Origin: Paguma larvata
Lineage: Eukaryota; Chordata; Mammalia; Carnivora; Viverridae
DNA length: 64,000 nucleotides
Assembly: GCA_030068075.1 (NCBI GenBank)
Contig: CM057844.1
Location: 13,252,001-13,316,000 of the forward strand
Direction: 5' to 3'
Shown: positions 1 through 10,428 of the stretch, piece after piece
How the letters are laid out: every line of letters begins with the position of its first letter
Numbering within the stretch: position 1 is the stretch's first letter
Position numbers and translations under genes: made by a program
Notes under the pieces: generated by a model
What the model was told of the DNA's origin: nothing
The model's input: the letters and a program-made list of their open reading frames with translations, nothing else
Database searches by the model: none

Positions 1-693
1 TGAAAAAATAAAAATGAAAAAGATAGTGATCAGATCAGTTGGGAGGAGATTAACTTTTTAAAAAATGGTATTGAGAAAACTAGCTAGCTATTAAAAACAT
101 AAAATTCAACTCATGTGCCATACCATAATCCATAGAAAATACCATTTGATTCAAGATCTGAGCATAGAAAGTGAAATCCTTTGTAACTCAGTGGTGAGAA
201 AAATCTCTCTAACTATGACAAAATCTGGAAGTAATACATAAAATGTGTTAAAATTAGCTATAGTTTTTAAAAGTGATGTTTATAATATTGACTATTATAA
301 GGAAAAAAAAACACCTTATGAAAAATAAAATGAAAATGGCAAACTGGGAAAAAATGCAGTTAATACATCTTTAACCTATAAAAGCACTGTCTGCTGAAAG
401 ACTTAGAAAACAGAAAAATAGCAATGTGTACTCCTAGTACACTGATGGGGGCTCCTAAATATCATTCACTAGTGAAAGAACCAGGGCTCCATGGGTAAAT
501 GGTGATTCAGGGGTTAGGGGAGGAAATAACACAAAATAATGCTGGGCCGTGTTGTGTCAGAAAACAAGGAAGAGATTAAGGACTACATATGGCATATCAA
601 AGGGATATTTATGCCAATAAGATGACCAAAAATGGGACAATCAGAAAAACAAAATGAATTTAGAATGCAATTTATTGAAACACATTAAAAAAA
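1..693. other. AT-rich non-coding sequence, nothing recognised
   Basis: I see no open frame of note, no RNA gene and no repeat family that I can name with confidence. The sequence is AT-rich with several short A-runs, as expected for decayed mammalian intergenic or intronic DNA. Confidence 0.6.
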
Positions 694-694
694 C

Positions 695-741
<47 letters not shown>

Positions 742-828
742 ATATATGTGTGTATATACGTGTGTATATATGTGTGTATATATATGTGTGTGTGTGTGTA
801 TATATATACATATACATATATATATATG
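694..828. repeat. Compound TA/TG microsatellite
   Basis: About 135 bases of mixed (TG)n, (TA)n, TATG and TGTATA units. The alternation is almost entirely pyrimidine-purine on both strands. The short frames across this tract, rich in Tyr, Ile, Val and Cys, are translation artefacts of the repeat and not genes. Confidence 0.95.
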
Positions 829-1099
829 TTTATTGAAGAGCAAGCAACCTTCTCCACATCTATATTCCCTTCCCCACGCCCACCCCCACCCCCTGTAAAA
901 CAAGAAATGCATTATACACTATTGTAGGTCATTAGGTCACAAACTCTTTACTCAGAAAATGGCAATTAGAAGAGCATTTCCTCTTATTTTCCTGTTTAGG
1001 CTGTATTCGTGGTGGCCAAACATTGATAAGTTGATAAGGAAATAGTATTTATATGAGAAATCCAGCTGTTTGAATATGGAAAGAAAGATAGAATTAGAA
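829..1099. other. Unique-looking non-coding sequence
   Basis: Contains a short C-rich stretch near 874-894 but no gene or repeat that I recognise. Confidence 0.5.
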
Positions 1100-1910
1100 A
1101 AATCACCATTTTCAATTTCTATTGAAATGATCGGGAACGATCATCACTGTTGGATGAAAAGTTGATCTAAGTGTTTACAACGTACAGGTCAGGTCATTTG
1201 TCACCTGAACCTAATGATAATGATCCCACTTAGCAAGATCACTAGCTATGGCACAACTGATGAGTGTGCCCTCTGGTGTGCTTTGTGTTGATAAAGCACA
1301 CTGAACAGCTGAAGGATAGTTTGAAAAAAAGAAAACTAACTCTAATCCCACCTTGAAAACATAGGAAGTACAGAAAAACAAGTTAGATGCCCATAAGGAA
1401 GCAAACATTTCCAGAAATCGTACAATCTACAGAGCAGTGACCCAGTGTCTATAATCCAATGGTATACAGACAAAATAGAAGAATAGAAAGCACTGTTCTT
1501 GCCTGAGGAAGAAGAGCAACTGAAAGAAATGTATGGAACTATAGACTATGCCTGGATCCTGATTTAGTTACATAAACTGCAAAATGACACTTTGAGACTA
1601 TGAGGAAAAAGTGATTGTGGGATGAGTTTTAGATAATACCAAGAAATCACTGGTCATTTTGTTAGTTAGTAATTGTACAGTGGCAATATTTTTTTTAAAA
1701 GTCCACAGTTTTTAGGGAAATGTGGTGAAATATGTAGAAGAATGCAAGATGAATAAAAATCGATTTAAAATACTTTTTATAATAAATACAATAAATGTAC
1801 CAAACTCTTAATAACACTTGAATCTGGATTATGGATATATAAAACTTCATTGTACTACCCTGTCTAATTTTGTGTATGTTTGGAATATTTAAATAAATAG
1901 ATATTTTAAA
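1100..1910 (+). mobile_element. Old LINE-like 3' remnant
   Basis: The order of blocks resembles the 3' portion of ancient mammalian L1 elements: a 'tggatcctgattt' block near 1553, a stretch describing a TTGTTAGTTAGTAATTGTAC-like region near 1660, then a 'ggatatataaaacttcattgtacta' type block and a terminal AT-rich tail with AAATAAATA near 1893. Divergence is high, no coding frame survives and no TSD is visible. The family assignment and the 5' boundary are uncertain. Confidence 0.4.
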
Positions 1911-2597
1911 AACCTTCAGAGTCCATTTAATGTACTTGCATAAAATTAAAGCCTGTGTCAGTGGCTGATGGGAACCTCAGAATGCCTCATAACATTACCT
2001 GCTAGGATTATTGAGAAGGCTCTTCTCAGCCAGCTGTTCATTCCCTCACTATTCCCACACTTCAGGGAGTGTGTGATATCTGTTGCCTCAGGAGAGCCCC
2101 CTCATTTGAGTATTTGTATTGGAGTTGGGAACAAACTCTTATCAAGTACAAAGTATGTGACAGTTAAAGGAAGGTGACATTCTGTCACACTAGCGAAGCA
2201 TTTATCTGAGTCCAAGACTGGGGAGCTGAAGGGACTGTTAAGAAAGAAAGCACAGCATGAGACCTATCCAGGTCTGCTGAGTAAGAAGTAGAGCGTGGAT
2301 AATCAATAAACAAACAAACAACAACAACAACAAACAAAAACTGAGGCTTATCGTTGTGTGGAAGGTCAAGGCCACGAGTGGAAAGCAGTTAATTATAATC
2401 TGAGAGCAGTGTGTCCTTGGAATAGCACCAATGTCTTCATAGTGCATGCTATTTTGGATTAGGATAGGGAAGTTCAAGAGGTGCTGCAAAAGCAGTCATT
2501 GGCCCAGAAATAGAGAAGCTGTACAGTTTGACATGGCGGTAAATACAATTGATAGATCAAATGTGGAAAGAGCTCATGTAAAGTGATATGACTGTAC
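1911..2597. other. Non-coding interval with an A-rich CAA tract
   Basis: Mostly unique-looking sequence. A (CAAA)/(CAA) simple repeat lies at about 2308-2340. No gene is seen; the 69- and 83-codon frames here have no recognisable motif. Confidence 0.5.
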
Positions 2598-2669
2598 TTT
2601 TTATTTTTTAAGTTTATTATTTGAGAGAGAGAGAAGGGGAGTAAGTTAGAGAGAGAGAGGCAGAAAGAA

Positions 2670-2714
<45 letters not shown>

Positions 2715-2840
2715 CCCAAGCAGGCTCTGTGCTGACAGTGCAGATACTGGGCTCGATCCCACGAACCGAGAGATTATGACCTGAGCTAAAATCAAGAGTC
2801 AGACGCTAGAGTCATACAGAGTTGATACAGGCATATGCAG
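2598..2840 (-). mobile_element. tRNA-derived carnivore SINE, degraded
   Basis: Read on the minus strand, the element ends in a T-rich/A-rich tail and GA-rich tract (a pure GA run at about 2677-2712), preceded by the feline-type block matching 'aagcaggctctgtgctgacag' and the tRNA-like promoter region. The tRNA-derived head near 2805-2840 is badly decayed, and no TSD is clear, which suggests an older copy. Confidence 0.85.
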
Positions 2841-2989
2841 GCTGTCCTTAAAAACAGGTTTTCTTGGAGCCTCTGCTCATTACAAAAATGTTATCACTGC
2901 TGAAGACTACTTTTTTAATTCATCATTCCTTTACCTCTACAGAGGACATCTGGGGATATTTAATAAAGCTTTTATTATTATTGTATTCA
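2841..2989. other. Short unique-looking spacer
   Basis: Separates the SINE from the ancient L1 fragment. Nothing recognised. Confidence 0.5.
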
Positions 2990-3400
2990 CTATAATTTTT
3001 GTTTGAAATAAAGTTTGTTGAGGATAAACTACATACAATTAAATGTACAGATTTTAAGATGGATGATGTGACCACCACCTCAGTAAAGATATGAAACACT
3101 TTCGTTGCCCCCAGAGGTTTCCTCATACCCTTTTCCATTTGGTTTATCTTCCCCAAGGAGCCACTGATCTGTTTTTTATCATCATAGATCGTAGGCAAGT
3201 AACCATTTGCCTCTTCTAGAACTCATATAAATAGAATTATTTGGCATATATTCTTACGTGAGGCTTTTCACTCATGTTTTTGAGATTCAATCATGTTGTG
3301 GAATGTATCAGTAGTTCATTTTTATTCCATTGCTCAGTACTTTTTGAATCACTCAATATGGTATTATTTTGTTTCTTAAGCTTTGCATTAATGCTATAAT
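2990..3400 (-). mobile_element. Ancient L1 (L1ME-like) 3' UTR fragment
   Basis: The plus strand reads as the complement of the older mammalian L1 3' UTR: blocks for 'aaatgtacagatttt', a run of C-rich 'ttgcccccagag', 'actcatataaatagaatta' and 'gaatgtatcagtagttcattttta' occur in the expected order. The same class of sequence recurs at 16000-16210 and at 34350-35330 in this window, which supports the assignment. No coding sequence is present. Confidence 0.7.
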
Positions 3401-3716
3401 ATTATATTTTTATATTTTTTGAGAGATCTCATTTGTTCATTTGAATCATTACACATACCATTACAAGAATATGCCATAATTGTTTATCATTATAATTTTT
3501 GATATTATTATTACTTTATGAGGCATCATTTTGAGGCTAACTTTTAGCAACACCGTCATATCAATATCATTATGCAAGTCTATGTATGCAGTATTCAATT
3601 TGAAAATAGATGACCAGTTATTGGTTCTCTATAAATTGATATGTAACTATAAGACTAATAAATAAAAAATATTAGGAGTTGAACAGATTTGTTCACTAAA
3701 GTTATAAGTATTGATT
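3401..3716. other. AT-rich spacer before the long L1
   Basis: Very AT-rich, with no gene or family recognised. Its last bases contain the left candidate target-site duplication of the long L1. Confidence 0.5.
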
Positions 3717-3728
3717 GATTAACTCTTA
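3717..3728. repeat. Candidate left target-site duplication of the long L1
   Basis: GATTAACTCTTA here and GATACACTCTTC at 10429-10440 match at 9 of 12 positions and lie exactly at the two ends of the L1. A decayed TSD is the simplest reading, but three mismatches leave room for chance. Confidence 0.45.
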
Positions 3729-4221
3729 TTTTAATTCTGGTTAGTTGACATACAGTGTTACATTAGTTTCAGGGATACAATATAGTGATTCAGTAATTCC
3801 ATACATCATCTGGTGTTCATCATGACAAGTACACTCCTTAATCCCCATCATCAATTTAACCCATCCCCCACCCACTCCTTCCCTCCGGTAACTATCAGTT
3901 CTCCACTGTTAAGAGTCTGTTTCTTGAGTTGTTTTCTCTCTCTTCTTTCCCTTTGCTCATTTGTTGTGTTCTTAAATTCCACATATGAATGAAATCATAA
4001 TGTATTTGTCTTTTTCTGACTTACTTCACTTAGCATAATACTCTCCACCTCCATCCATGTTATTGCAAATGACCATACTTCATTCTTTTTATGGCTGAAT
4101 ATTCCATTATAGATGTATATATACTACTTTTCATTGTCCATTCATCAGCTAATGGACACTTCCATAACTTGCTTTTATAATTTGGTTATTGTAAATAATA
4201 CTGCTATAAACATAGAGGTGC

Positions 4222-4233
4222 ATGTATCCCTTT
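4222..4233. repeat. Target-site duplication, left copy, of the nested SINE
   Basis: ATGTATCCCTTT here is repeated as ATGTATTCCTTT at 4463-4474, one mismatch in 12. The uninterrupted L1 reads across this point, which confirms insertion into ORF2. Confidence 0.85.
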
Positions 4234-4462
4234 ATTTTTGTTTGTTTTTTTCTGTTTACTTATTTATTTTGAGAGAGAGAGAGAGAGAGAGAGCACAAGC
4301 TGGGGAGGGGCAGAGAGAGAGGGAGAGAAAGAATCTCAAGCAGGTTTCATGCTGTCAGCAAGAAGCCTGATGTGGGGCTCAATACCACAAACTGTGAAAT
4401 CATGACCTGAGCTGTTACTAAGAGTCAAATGCATAACTGACTGAGCCACATAGGTGCCCCTT
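4234..4462 (-). mobile_element. Feline-type tRNA-derived SINE nested in L1 ORF2
   Basis: Minus-strand SINE with T-rich tail complement, a (GA)n tract, the CAGGTTTCATGCTGTCAGC-type block and a tRNA-like head ending 'taggtgcccc'. It interrupts the C-terminal part of the L1 ORF2, so it inserted after the L1. The middle block carries several substitutions, indicating moderate age. Confidence 0.93.
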
Positions 4463-6902
4463 ATGTATTCCTTTGAATTAGTGTTTTTGTATTCTTTGGG
4501 TAAATACCTAGTAGTACAAATGCCGGATTTTAGGATAGTTTGATTTTTAATTCTTCTGTACTGTTATCCACAGTGGCTGCACCAATTTGCATTCCCACCA
4601 TCAGTGTAGGAGTGTTCCCCTTTCTCTACATCCTTACCAGCACCTATTGATTTTAGCCATCAATGAGATATCTCATTATAGTTTTTATTTATATTTCCCT
4701 GATAATAAGTGATAATGAATATCTTTTCATGTGTCTTTTGTCCATCTTTATGTCTTCTTCAAGAAATGTCTGTTCATGTCTTCTGCCCATTTTTAAATTA
4801 GATTATTTTTGGGGTATTGAGTTTTATAAGTTCTCTATATATTTTGGATACTAATCTTTTATTAGATATGCCATTTGCACATATCTTCTCTCATTCCATC
4901 AGTTGCCTTTTAGTTCTGTTGTTCACTGTGCAGAAGCTTTATATTTTGATAAATTCCCAAAAGTTAATTTTGGGCAAGTTTCACTTGCCTCAGGAGACAT
5001 ATCTCGAAAAAAGTTTCCATGGTTGATGCCAGAGAGATTACTGCCTGTATTCTCCTTCAGGATTTTTATGGTTTCAGGTCTCACATTTAGTTTAATACAT
5101 TTTGAATTTATTTGTGTGTATGGTGTAAGAAAGTGGTTCAGTTTCTTTCCTTTGCATGTTGCTGTCCAATTTTCCCACTATTTGTTGAAGATAATGTCTT
5201 TTTCCCATTAGATATTCTTTCTTGCTTTGTTGAAGATTAATTGACCATATGTTGTGGGTTTATTTCTGGGTTTTCTATTCTGTTCCATTGATCTATGTGT
5301 CTGTTGTACCAGTACCATACTGTTTTAGTTACTACAGCTTTGTAATATAACTTGTCGTCTGGAATTGTGCTGCCTCCAGCTTTGCTTTTCTTTTTCAAAA
5401 TTGCCTTGGCTATTTGGGGTCTTTCATGTTTCCATATAAATTTTTGAATTGTTCTATTTCTTTGGAAAATTCTGTCGGTATTTTCATAGGGATTATATTA
5501 ATGTGTAGCTTGCTTTGGGTAGTGTAGACATTTTAACAATATTTGTTCTTCCAAGCCATGAGCAGGGAATGTCTTTCCATTTCTTTGTGTCACCTTCAGT
5601 TTCTTTCATCAGCGTTACAGTTTTCAGAGTGTAAGTCTTTCAGCACTTTGGTTAGGTTTATTCCTACATATGTTATTATCTTGGTGCAATTTCAAATGGG
5701 ATTGTTTTCTTAATTTCTCTTTCTGCTTTCATTATTGATGTATAGAAATGCAACACATTTCTGTACATTGATTTTTGTATCCTTCTATGTTGCTGAATTC
5801 CTTTATAAGTTCTAGCATTTTTTTTAGTGGAGTCTTTGAGGTATTCTATATATAGTATCAAGTTATCTGCAAATAGTGACAGTTTTACTTCTTTCTTACT
5901 CATTTGGATGTCTTATTTCCTTTTGTTGCCTGATTGCTGTGGCTAGGACTTATAGTACTATGTTGAATAACGTGATGAGTGAACATCCTTGTCTTGTTCC
6001 TGACCTTAGGGAAAAAGCCCTCAGTTTTTCCCCACTGAGGGTGATATTAGCTATGAGTTTTTCATAGATGGCCTTTTTTATGCAGAGGTATGTTCCCTCT
6101 AACCCTGCTTTGTTGAGGGTTTTTATCACGAATGGCTGTTGTAGTTGTCAAATGCTTTTTCTGCATCTGTTGAAATGATCTTATGGTCCTTGACCTTTCT
6201 CTTAATGATGTAATGCATGATGCTGATTGATACTCAAATACTGAACACCCTTACAACTCAGAAATAAATCCCACTTGATCATGATGAATAATTTTTTTTA
6301 TGAATTGTTGGATTAGATTTGCTGGTATTTTGTTGAGGATTTTTGCCTTCTGTGTTCATCAGGGATATTGGTCTGTAGTTCTCTTTTTTAGTCGTGCCTC
6401 TATCTTGTTTTGGCATAGGGATAAAGCTGGCCTCATAGAATGAATTTGGAAGTTTTCCTTTTTTTTTCTTTTTTTTCCTTTGGAATAGTTTGAGAGGAAT
6501 AGGTATTAACTTTTCTTTAAATGTTTGGTAAATTTCACCTGTGAAGCCATCTGGGCCTGTGCTTTGTTTGTGTTGGGAGTTTTTTGATTGCTGATTAGAT
6601 TTATTTGCTGGTTATTGGTATATACTTATTTTTTTTTTCTTTCTTCTTGTTTCAGATTTGGAAGGTTGTGTGTTGCTAGGAATTTATACGTTTCTTCTAG
6701 ATTGTACAATTTACTGACTTATAATTTTTCACAATATTCTCTTATAATTATTTGTATTTCTGTGGTGTTGGTTATTTCTTCCTTTTCACTTGTGACTTTG
6801 AGTGCTTTCTCTCTTTTTTTTCTTGATAAGTCTGGCTAGAGATGTATCAGTTTTATTGATTTTTTAAAAGAATCAGTTCTTGCTTTCATTGATCCATTCT
6901 AT

Positions 6903-6932
6903 TGTTTTGTTTTGTTTTGTTTTGTTTTGTTT
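6903..6932. repeat. (TTTTG)n microsatellite inside the L1
   Basis: About six copies of a TTTTG unit. A second tract of the same unit lies at 7853-7878. Both interrupt ORF2 and probably arose by slippage after insertion. Confidence 0.85.
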
Positions 6933-7852
6933 TCAATATCATTTATTTCTGCTCCAATCTTCATTATTTTTTCTGCTGGTTTTAGGTTTTGTTTGTTCTT
7001 TTTCTAGGTCCTTTAAGTGTAAGGTCAGGTTATTTGAGATTTTTCTTGGTTCTTGATGTAGGCCTATATTGCTATAAACTTCCCTCTTAAAACCATTTTT
7101 ACTGCTTCCCAAAGGTTTTATATAATCATGTTTTCATTTTCCTTTGTTTCCATGTGCTTTTTTATTTCTTTGATTTCCTGGTTGATCCATTCATTGTTTA
7201 GTGGTGTGTTATTTTGCCTCCATGTTTCTGTGGTCTTTCCAGAATTTTTATCATGGTTGAATTCCAGTTTCATAGTGTTGTGGTCAGAAAAGATGCATGG
7301 TATCTTGAATTTGTTGAAGCTGGTTTTGTGGGCTACTGTGTGATCTGTTCTGGAGAATGCACTGTGTGCATTTAAAAAGAATGTATTCTGCTGTTTTAGG
7401 GCAGAATGTTCTGAATATATCTGTTAAACCTAACTCTTCCAGTTTATCATTCAAGCCATTGTTCCTTTATTCGGTTTTCTGTTTAAATAATGTGTCCATT
7501 GACATAAGTGAAATGTTAAAAATCTCCTCCTATTTTGTATTGCTATTGATTTTTTCTCCTTATTGTTATTGACTGTTACATATATTTGGGTGCTTTAATA
7601 TTGGGTCCCTAAATATTTACAATTGTTATATCCTCTTATTGGATTGTTCCCTTTATTATTATATAGTGTCCTTCTTTGTCTTTTGTTATAGTCTTTGTGT
7701 TAAAGTCTGTCTTGTCCAATATAAGTATTGCTAGTCCAGCTTTATTTTGACATCAATTTGCATGATAGATGTCTATTCGTACCCTCACTTTCAATCTATA
7801 GGTGTCTTTAGGTCAAGAATGAGTCTCCAGTAGGCAGTATATACATGAGTCT

Positions 7853-7878
7853 GTTTTGTTTTGTTTTGTTTTGTTTTA
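7853..7878. repeat. Second (TTTTG)n tract inside the L1
   Basis: About five copies of TTTTG, close to the N-terminal end of the ORF2 remnant. Confidence 0.85.
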
Positions 7879-8339
7879 TTCTAATCCATTCTATCACCCT
7901 TTATCTTTTGTTTGGAATACTTAGTCCATTTATATTTAAAGTATTATTGATAGACATGTATTTATTGTCATATTATTTATTTTGTGGTTGTTCTGAAGAT
8001 TTTCTCTGATCCTTTCTTGTCTTTCTCTCTTCATGTTTTGCAGATTTTCTTTAGTGATATATTTGGATTTCTTTCTTTTTATTCTTCATATGTTTATTAG
8101 CGGTTTTTGATATATGTTTACTATTAGGTTTGTGTATAAACTCTTCTCTATATAGTAGGATATATTAAGTTGATGATTGTTTAAGTTTAAACCTATTCTT
8201 TATTCCTCTCCTCCCCACATTTTAGTTATATGTTTCATATTTTGCATTCCTATATTTTGTGAATTCCTTGGCCAATTGTTTACAGAAGTATATTTACTGC
8301 TTTTGTGCTTTCTACCTTTATACTGTCACCTTTGGTCTC

Positions 8340-9240
8340 TCCTTTCTACTTAGGGAGTCCCTTTTAGGATTTTTTGCAAGACCAGTTTAGTGGTCATCAA
8401 CTTCTTTAGTTTTTGTTTGTCTGGGAAACACTTTATCTCCTATTCTGAATGATAGCCTTTATGGATAGAGTATTCTTGGCTACATATTTTTCCCATTCAA
8501 CACTTTAAATGTATCATGCCAATCCCTTTGGCTTGGAAAATTTCTGCCAAAAATCACCTGCTAACCATACAGGTTTCCTCTTATAAGTTACATCTTTTGT
8601 CTTGCTGCTTTCAGTTTTTTCTTCTTTATCACTGTATTTTGCCATGTAATTAAAATATATCTTAATATATAGAGAGGTGTATCTGCTTTTGTTGATTTTG
8701 ATGGGAATTATCTGTGCCTCCTGGTTCTGGTTAGCTGTTTCCTTCCCCAGATTAAGGATATTTTCAGCTGTTATTTCTCCAAATAAATTTCCTGCCTCCT
8801 TTTCTCTCTCTCCTTCTTCTGGGACTCCTATAATAGTAATTTTAGTACATTTGATGGAGTCACTGAGTTCCCTAAGTCTAGTCTCATTTTGCATAATTCA
8901 TTTTTCTCTCTTTTGTTATATTTGATTACTTTTCATTACTCTGCTTCTAGATCATTTTTGGTTCCTCTGCTTCTTCCAGCCTGCTGTTCATTCTGACAAG
9001 TGTGTTTCTTATTTCATGTTTTGGGCTCTTTATCTTGGCTATGTTATTCCTTATCTCTGTGTTCAGTGTCTCACTCATGCATTCTACCCATTTCTCGAGT
9101 CCAGTGAGTATCCTTATGATCATTGCTTTAAATACTCCATCAACCATGTTACTTGCATCTGTTTTGCTTAAATCTCTGGTCATGCCTTCTCCTGTTTTTT
9201 CATTTGGAATAAATTTCTCTGCCTCCTTATTTTGTCTGCC
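8340..9240 (-). pseudogene. L1 ORF1 remnant (RNA-binding chaperone)
   Basis: ORF1 protein forms trimers through a coiled coil and binds L1 RNA. Two fragments are visible. The 78-codon frame at 8947-9183 contains a heptad-like stretch with ETLNTEIRNNIAKIK and MNSRLEEAEE, as in the coiled coil. The 126-codon frame at 8514-8894 contains LRELSDSIKCTKITIIGVPEE, the conserved entry to the RNA-recognition domain. The two lie in different frames, so at least one frameshift falls between 8895 and 8946, and a stop ends the second fragment at 8514. C-terminal-like sequence continues to about 8340. The start codon was not fixed; the N-terminal boundary is approximate. Confidence 0.85.
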
Positions 9241-10428
9241 TCTCTGTGTCTGTTTCTTGTGTTTGGAAAGTCAGCTATGTCTTCTGCTCTTGAAAGTAGA
9301 GACTTTATGAAGAATTGGTTCTGGAGTGCCCTGCAGTGCAGTGTCCCCTGTTCAGCAGAACCTGGCACTTTAAGAGGGTATCCTGTGTTTGTTGCTTTTG
9401 CCCTGTTCGTCTGTACTGACTCTCTGCCTGTCATAGGCCGTGCCTGTCCTCTGTGATATTAGTGGAAACCAGGAAAGCCAGCTCTGAGAAGGTGCGCCCT
9501 CCAGGGAGATTGAGGGTGGGGTGGCAGTGTTAATCAAAATTTATGCTGGGCCACCGGTCCTATTCGGGATCACCTGAAGGCTGTGGCAGCTGGGGGCTGA
9601 GAGCCAGGGTATCTGGGGGCACAAGGCTAGGCCTGGCCCCTGGAGGCTGGAGGTTTGCGGTTGAGTGCTGCACAGCAGCTCTGCACCTGTGGCCAGACAC
9701 AGTGTGCACAGAACTTTAACAAAATTTTCCTGAGCCCAAGGCCAAGGTTAGCAGGCTTGGAGTGGGTGAGTCTTCAGAAGAACTTGTGGACCTGGTGCAC
9801 TGCTAGCTGTTATGTAGCAAGCGTTTGTACATCCCTACCTCCCACAGATGGCCCTGTGTTTATCCTTGGGGGGTGCAGGAGGAAAACAGCCCCTGCCTGT
9901 TCCATTGTTTTCAGAGAAGTCCCCCAACATGATCCGAAATCAGTGTGAACGTATCTGTCTCTCGTTTTCTCTGGTGTTATATAAACTGCATTTTTGTGTT
10001 GTCTGTCCTTGCAGGCTGCTCTCTCTTTAAGGGCAATTGCCCACCTGTCACTAGCTGTCTCCACCCACACAGTGCTGGTCAACTGATTTTTAAAGCTCCA
10101 GGTTCCAAGTCCCTGGTTTTACAAACTCAAGGGATTCAGCCCCTCTGGTTTTTAAAGCCAAACATTATGGGGACTAATCTTTCCTGATATGAGGGCCCAT
10201 TTCTTTGCCCTCTCTGTGTGCACAGCCCCCTCCCTCCTGTGGGCAGTGTCTTTCTGATCTTCCTAACCTTGCAGATGCAGCTTCTTTTTTTAATTTAGTT
10301 GTGGAGTTTGTTCTGCCAGTGTTTAGATCCCTCTCTGGTTTATTGGCTTGGATATAGTTGATATCTATTTGTAAATGTGGGAGAGGGTGAGCTCAGGGTC
10401 TCCTACTCTGCCATCTTCCCAAGCTCCT
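9241..10428 (-). promoter_or_regulatory. L1 5' UTR with internal promoter region
   Basis: This is the GC-richest long stretch in the left third of the window and ends at the characteristic L1 5' terminus near 10428. In active L1s the 5' UTR carries an internal promoter. Here only position and homology-like layout support that role; nothing shows that it is active. Confidence 0.7.

Larger units (their letters stand above)
3972..7957 (-). pseudogene. L1 ORF2 remnant (endonuclease/reverse transcriptase)
   Basis: The likely start codon is the ATG complementary to 7955-7957, followed by a peptide containing TLNINGL, the usual N-terminal motif of the L1 endonuclease domain. The frame ends at a stop complementary to 3972-3974. 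After removing the nested SINE and its TSD the length is about 3.75 kb, close to a normal ORF2 of roughly 1,275 codons. The reverse transcriptase active-site region is visible at 5853-5881, inside the longest surviving fragment (5676-5903, 75 codons), where LSLFADNLILYIE replaces the usual FADD core. Many stops and frameshifts break the rest. The gene is dead: the active-site change alone should abolish polymerisation. Confidence 0.88.
3729..10428 (-). mobile_element. Nearly full-length L1 retrotransposon (LINE-1), inactive
   Basis: On the minus strand this copy runs from the typical carnivore L1 5' end (about 10428, 'caggagcttgggaagatggc' type start) through a GC-richer 5' UTR, ORF1, a spacer of roughly 380 bases, ORF2 and a 3' UTR. 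L1 elements encode an RNA-binding ORF1 protein and an ORF2 endonuclease/reverse transcriptase, and move by target-primed reverse transcription. Total length is about 6.7 kb, of which about 240 bases are a nested SINE and its duplication. Both reading frames are broken by stops and frameshifts, so it cannot move on its own. The reading of family is by eye; the exact subfamily is not determined. Confidence 0.93.

Noticed and set aside
685..927. Five overlapping frames rich in Tyr, Ile, Val, Cys and His
   Set aside because: All are translations of the TA/TG microsatellite, which has no stop codons in several frames.
2300..2345. A-rich CAA/CAAA tract considered as the poly-A tail of a processed pseudogene
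   Set aside because: No upstream open frame or mRNA-like sequence and no flanking TSD are visible.
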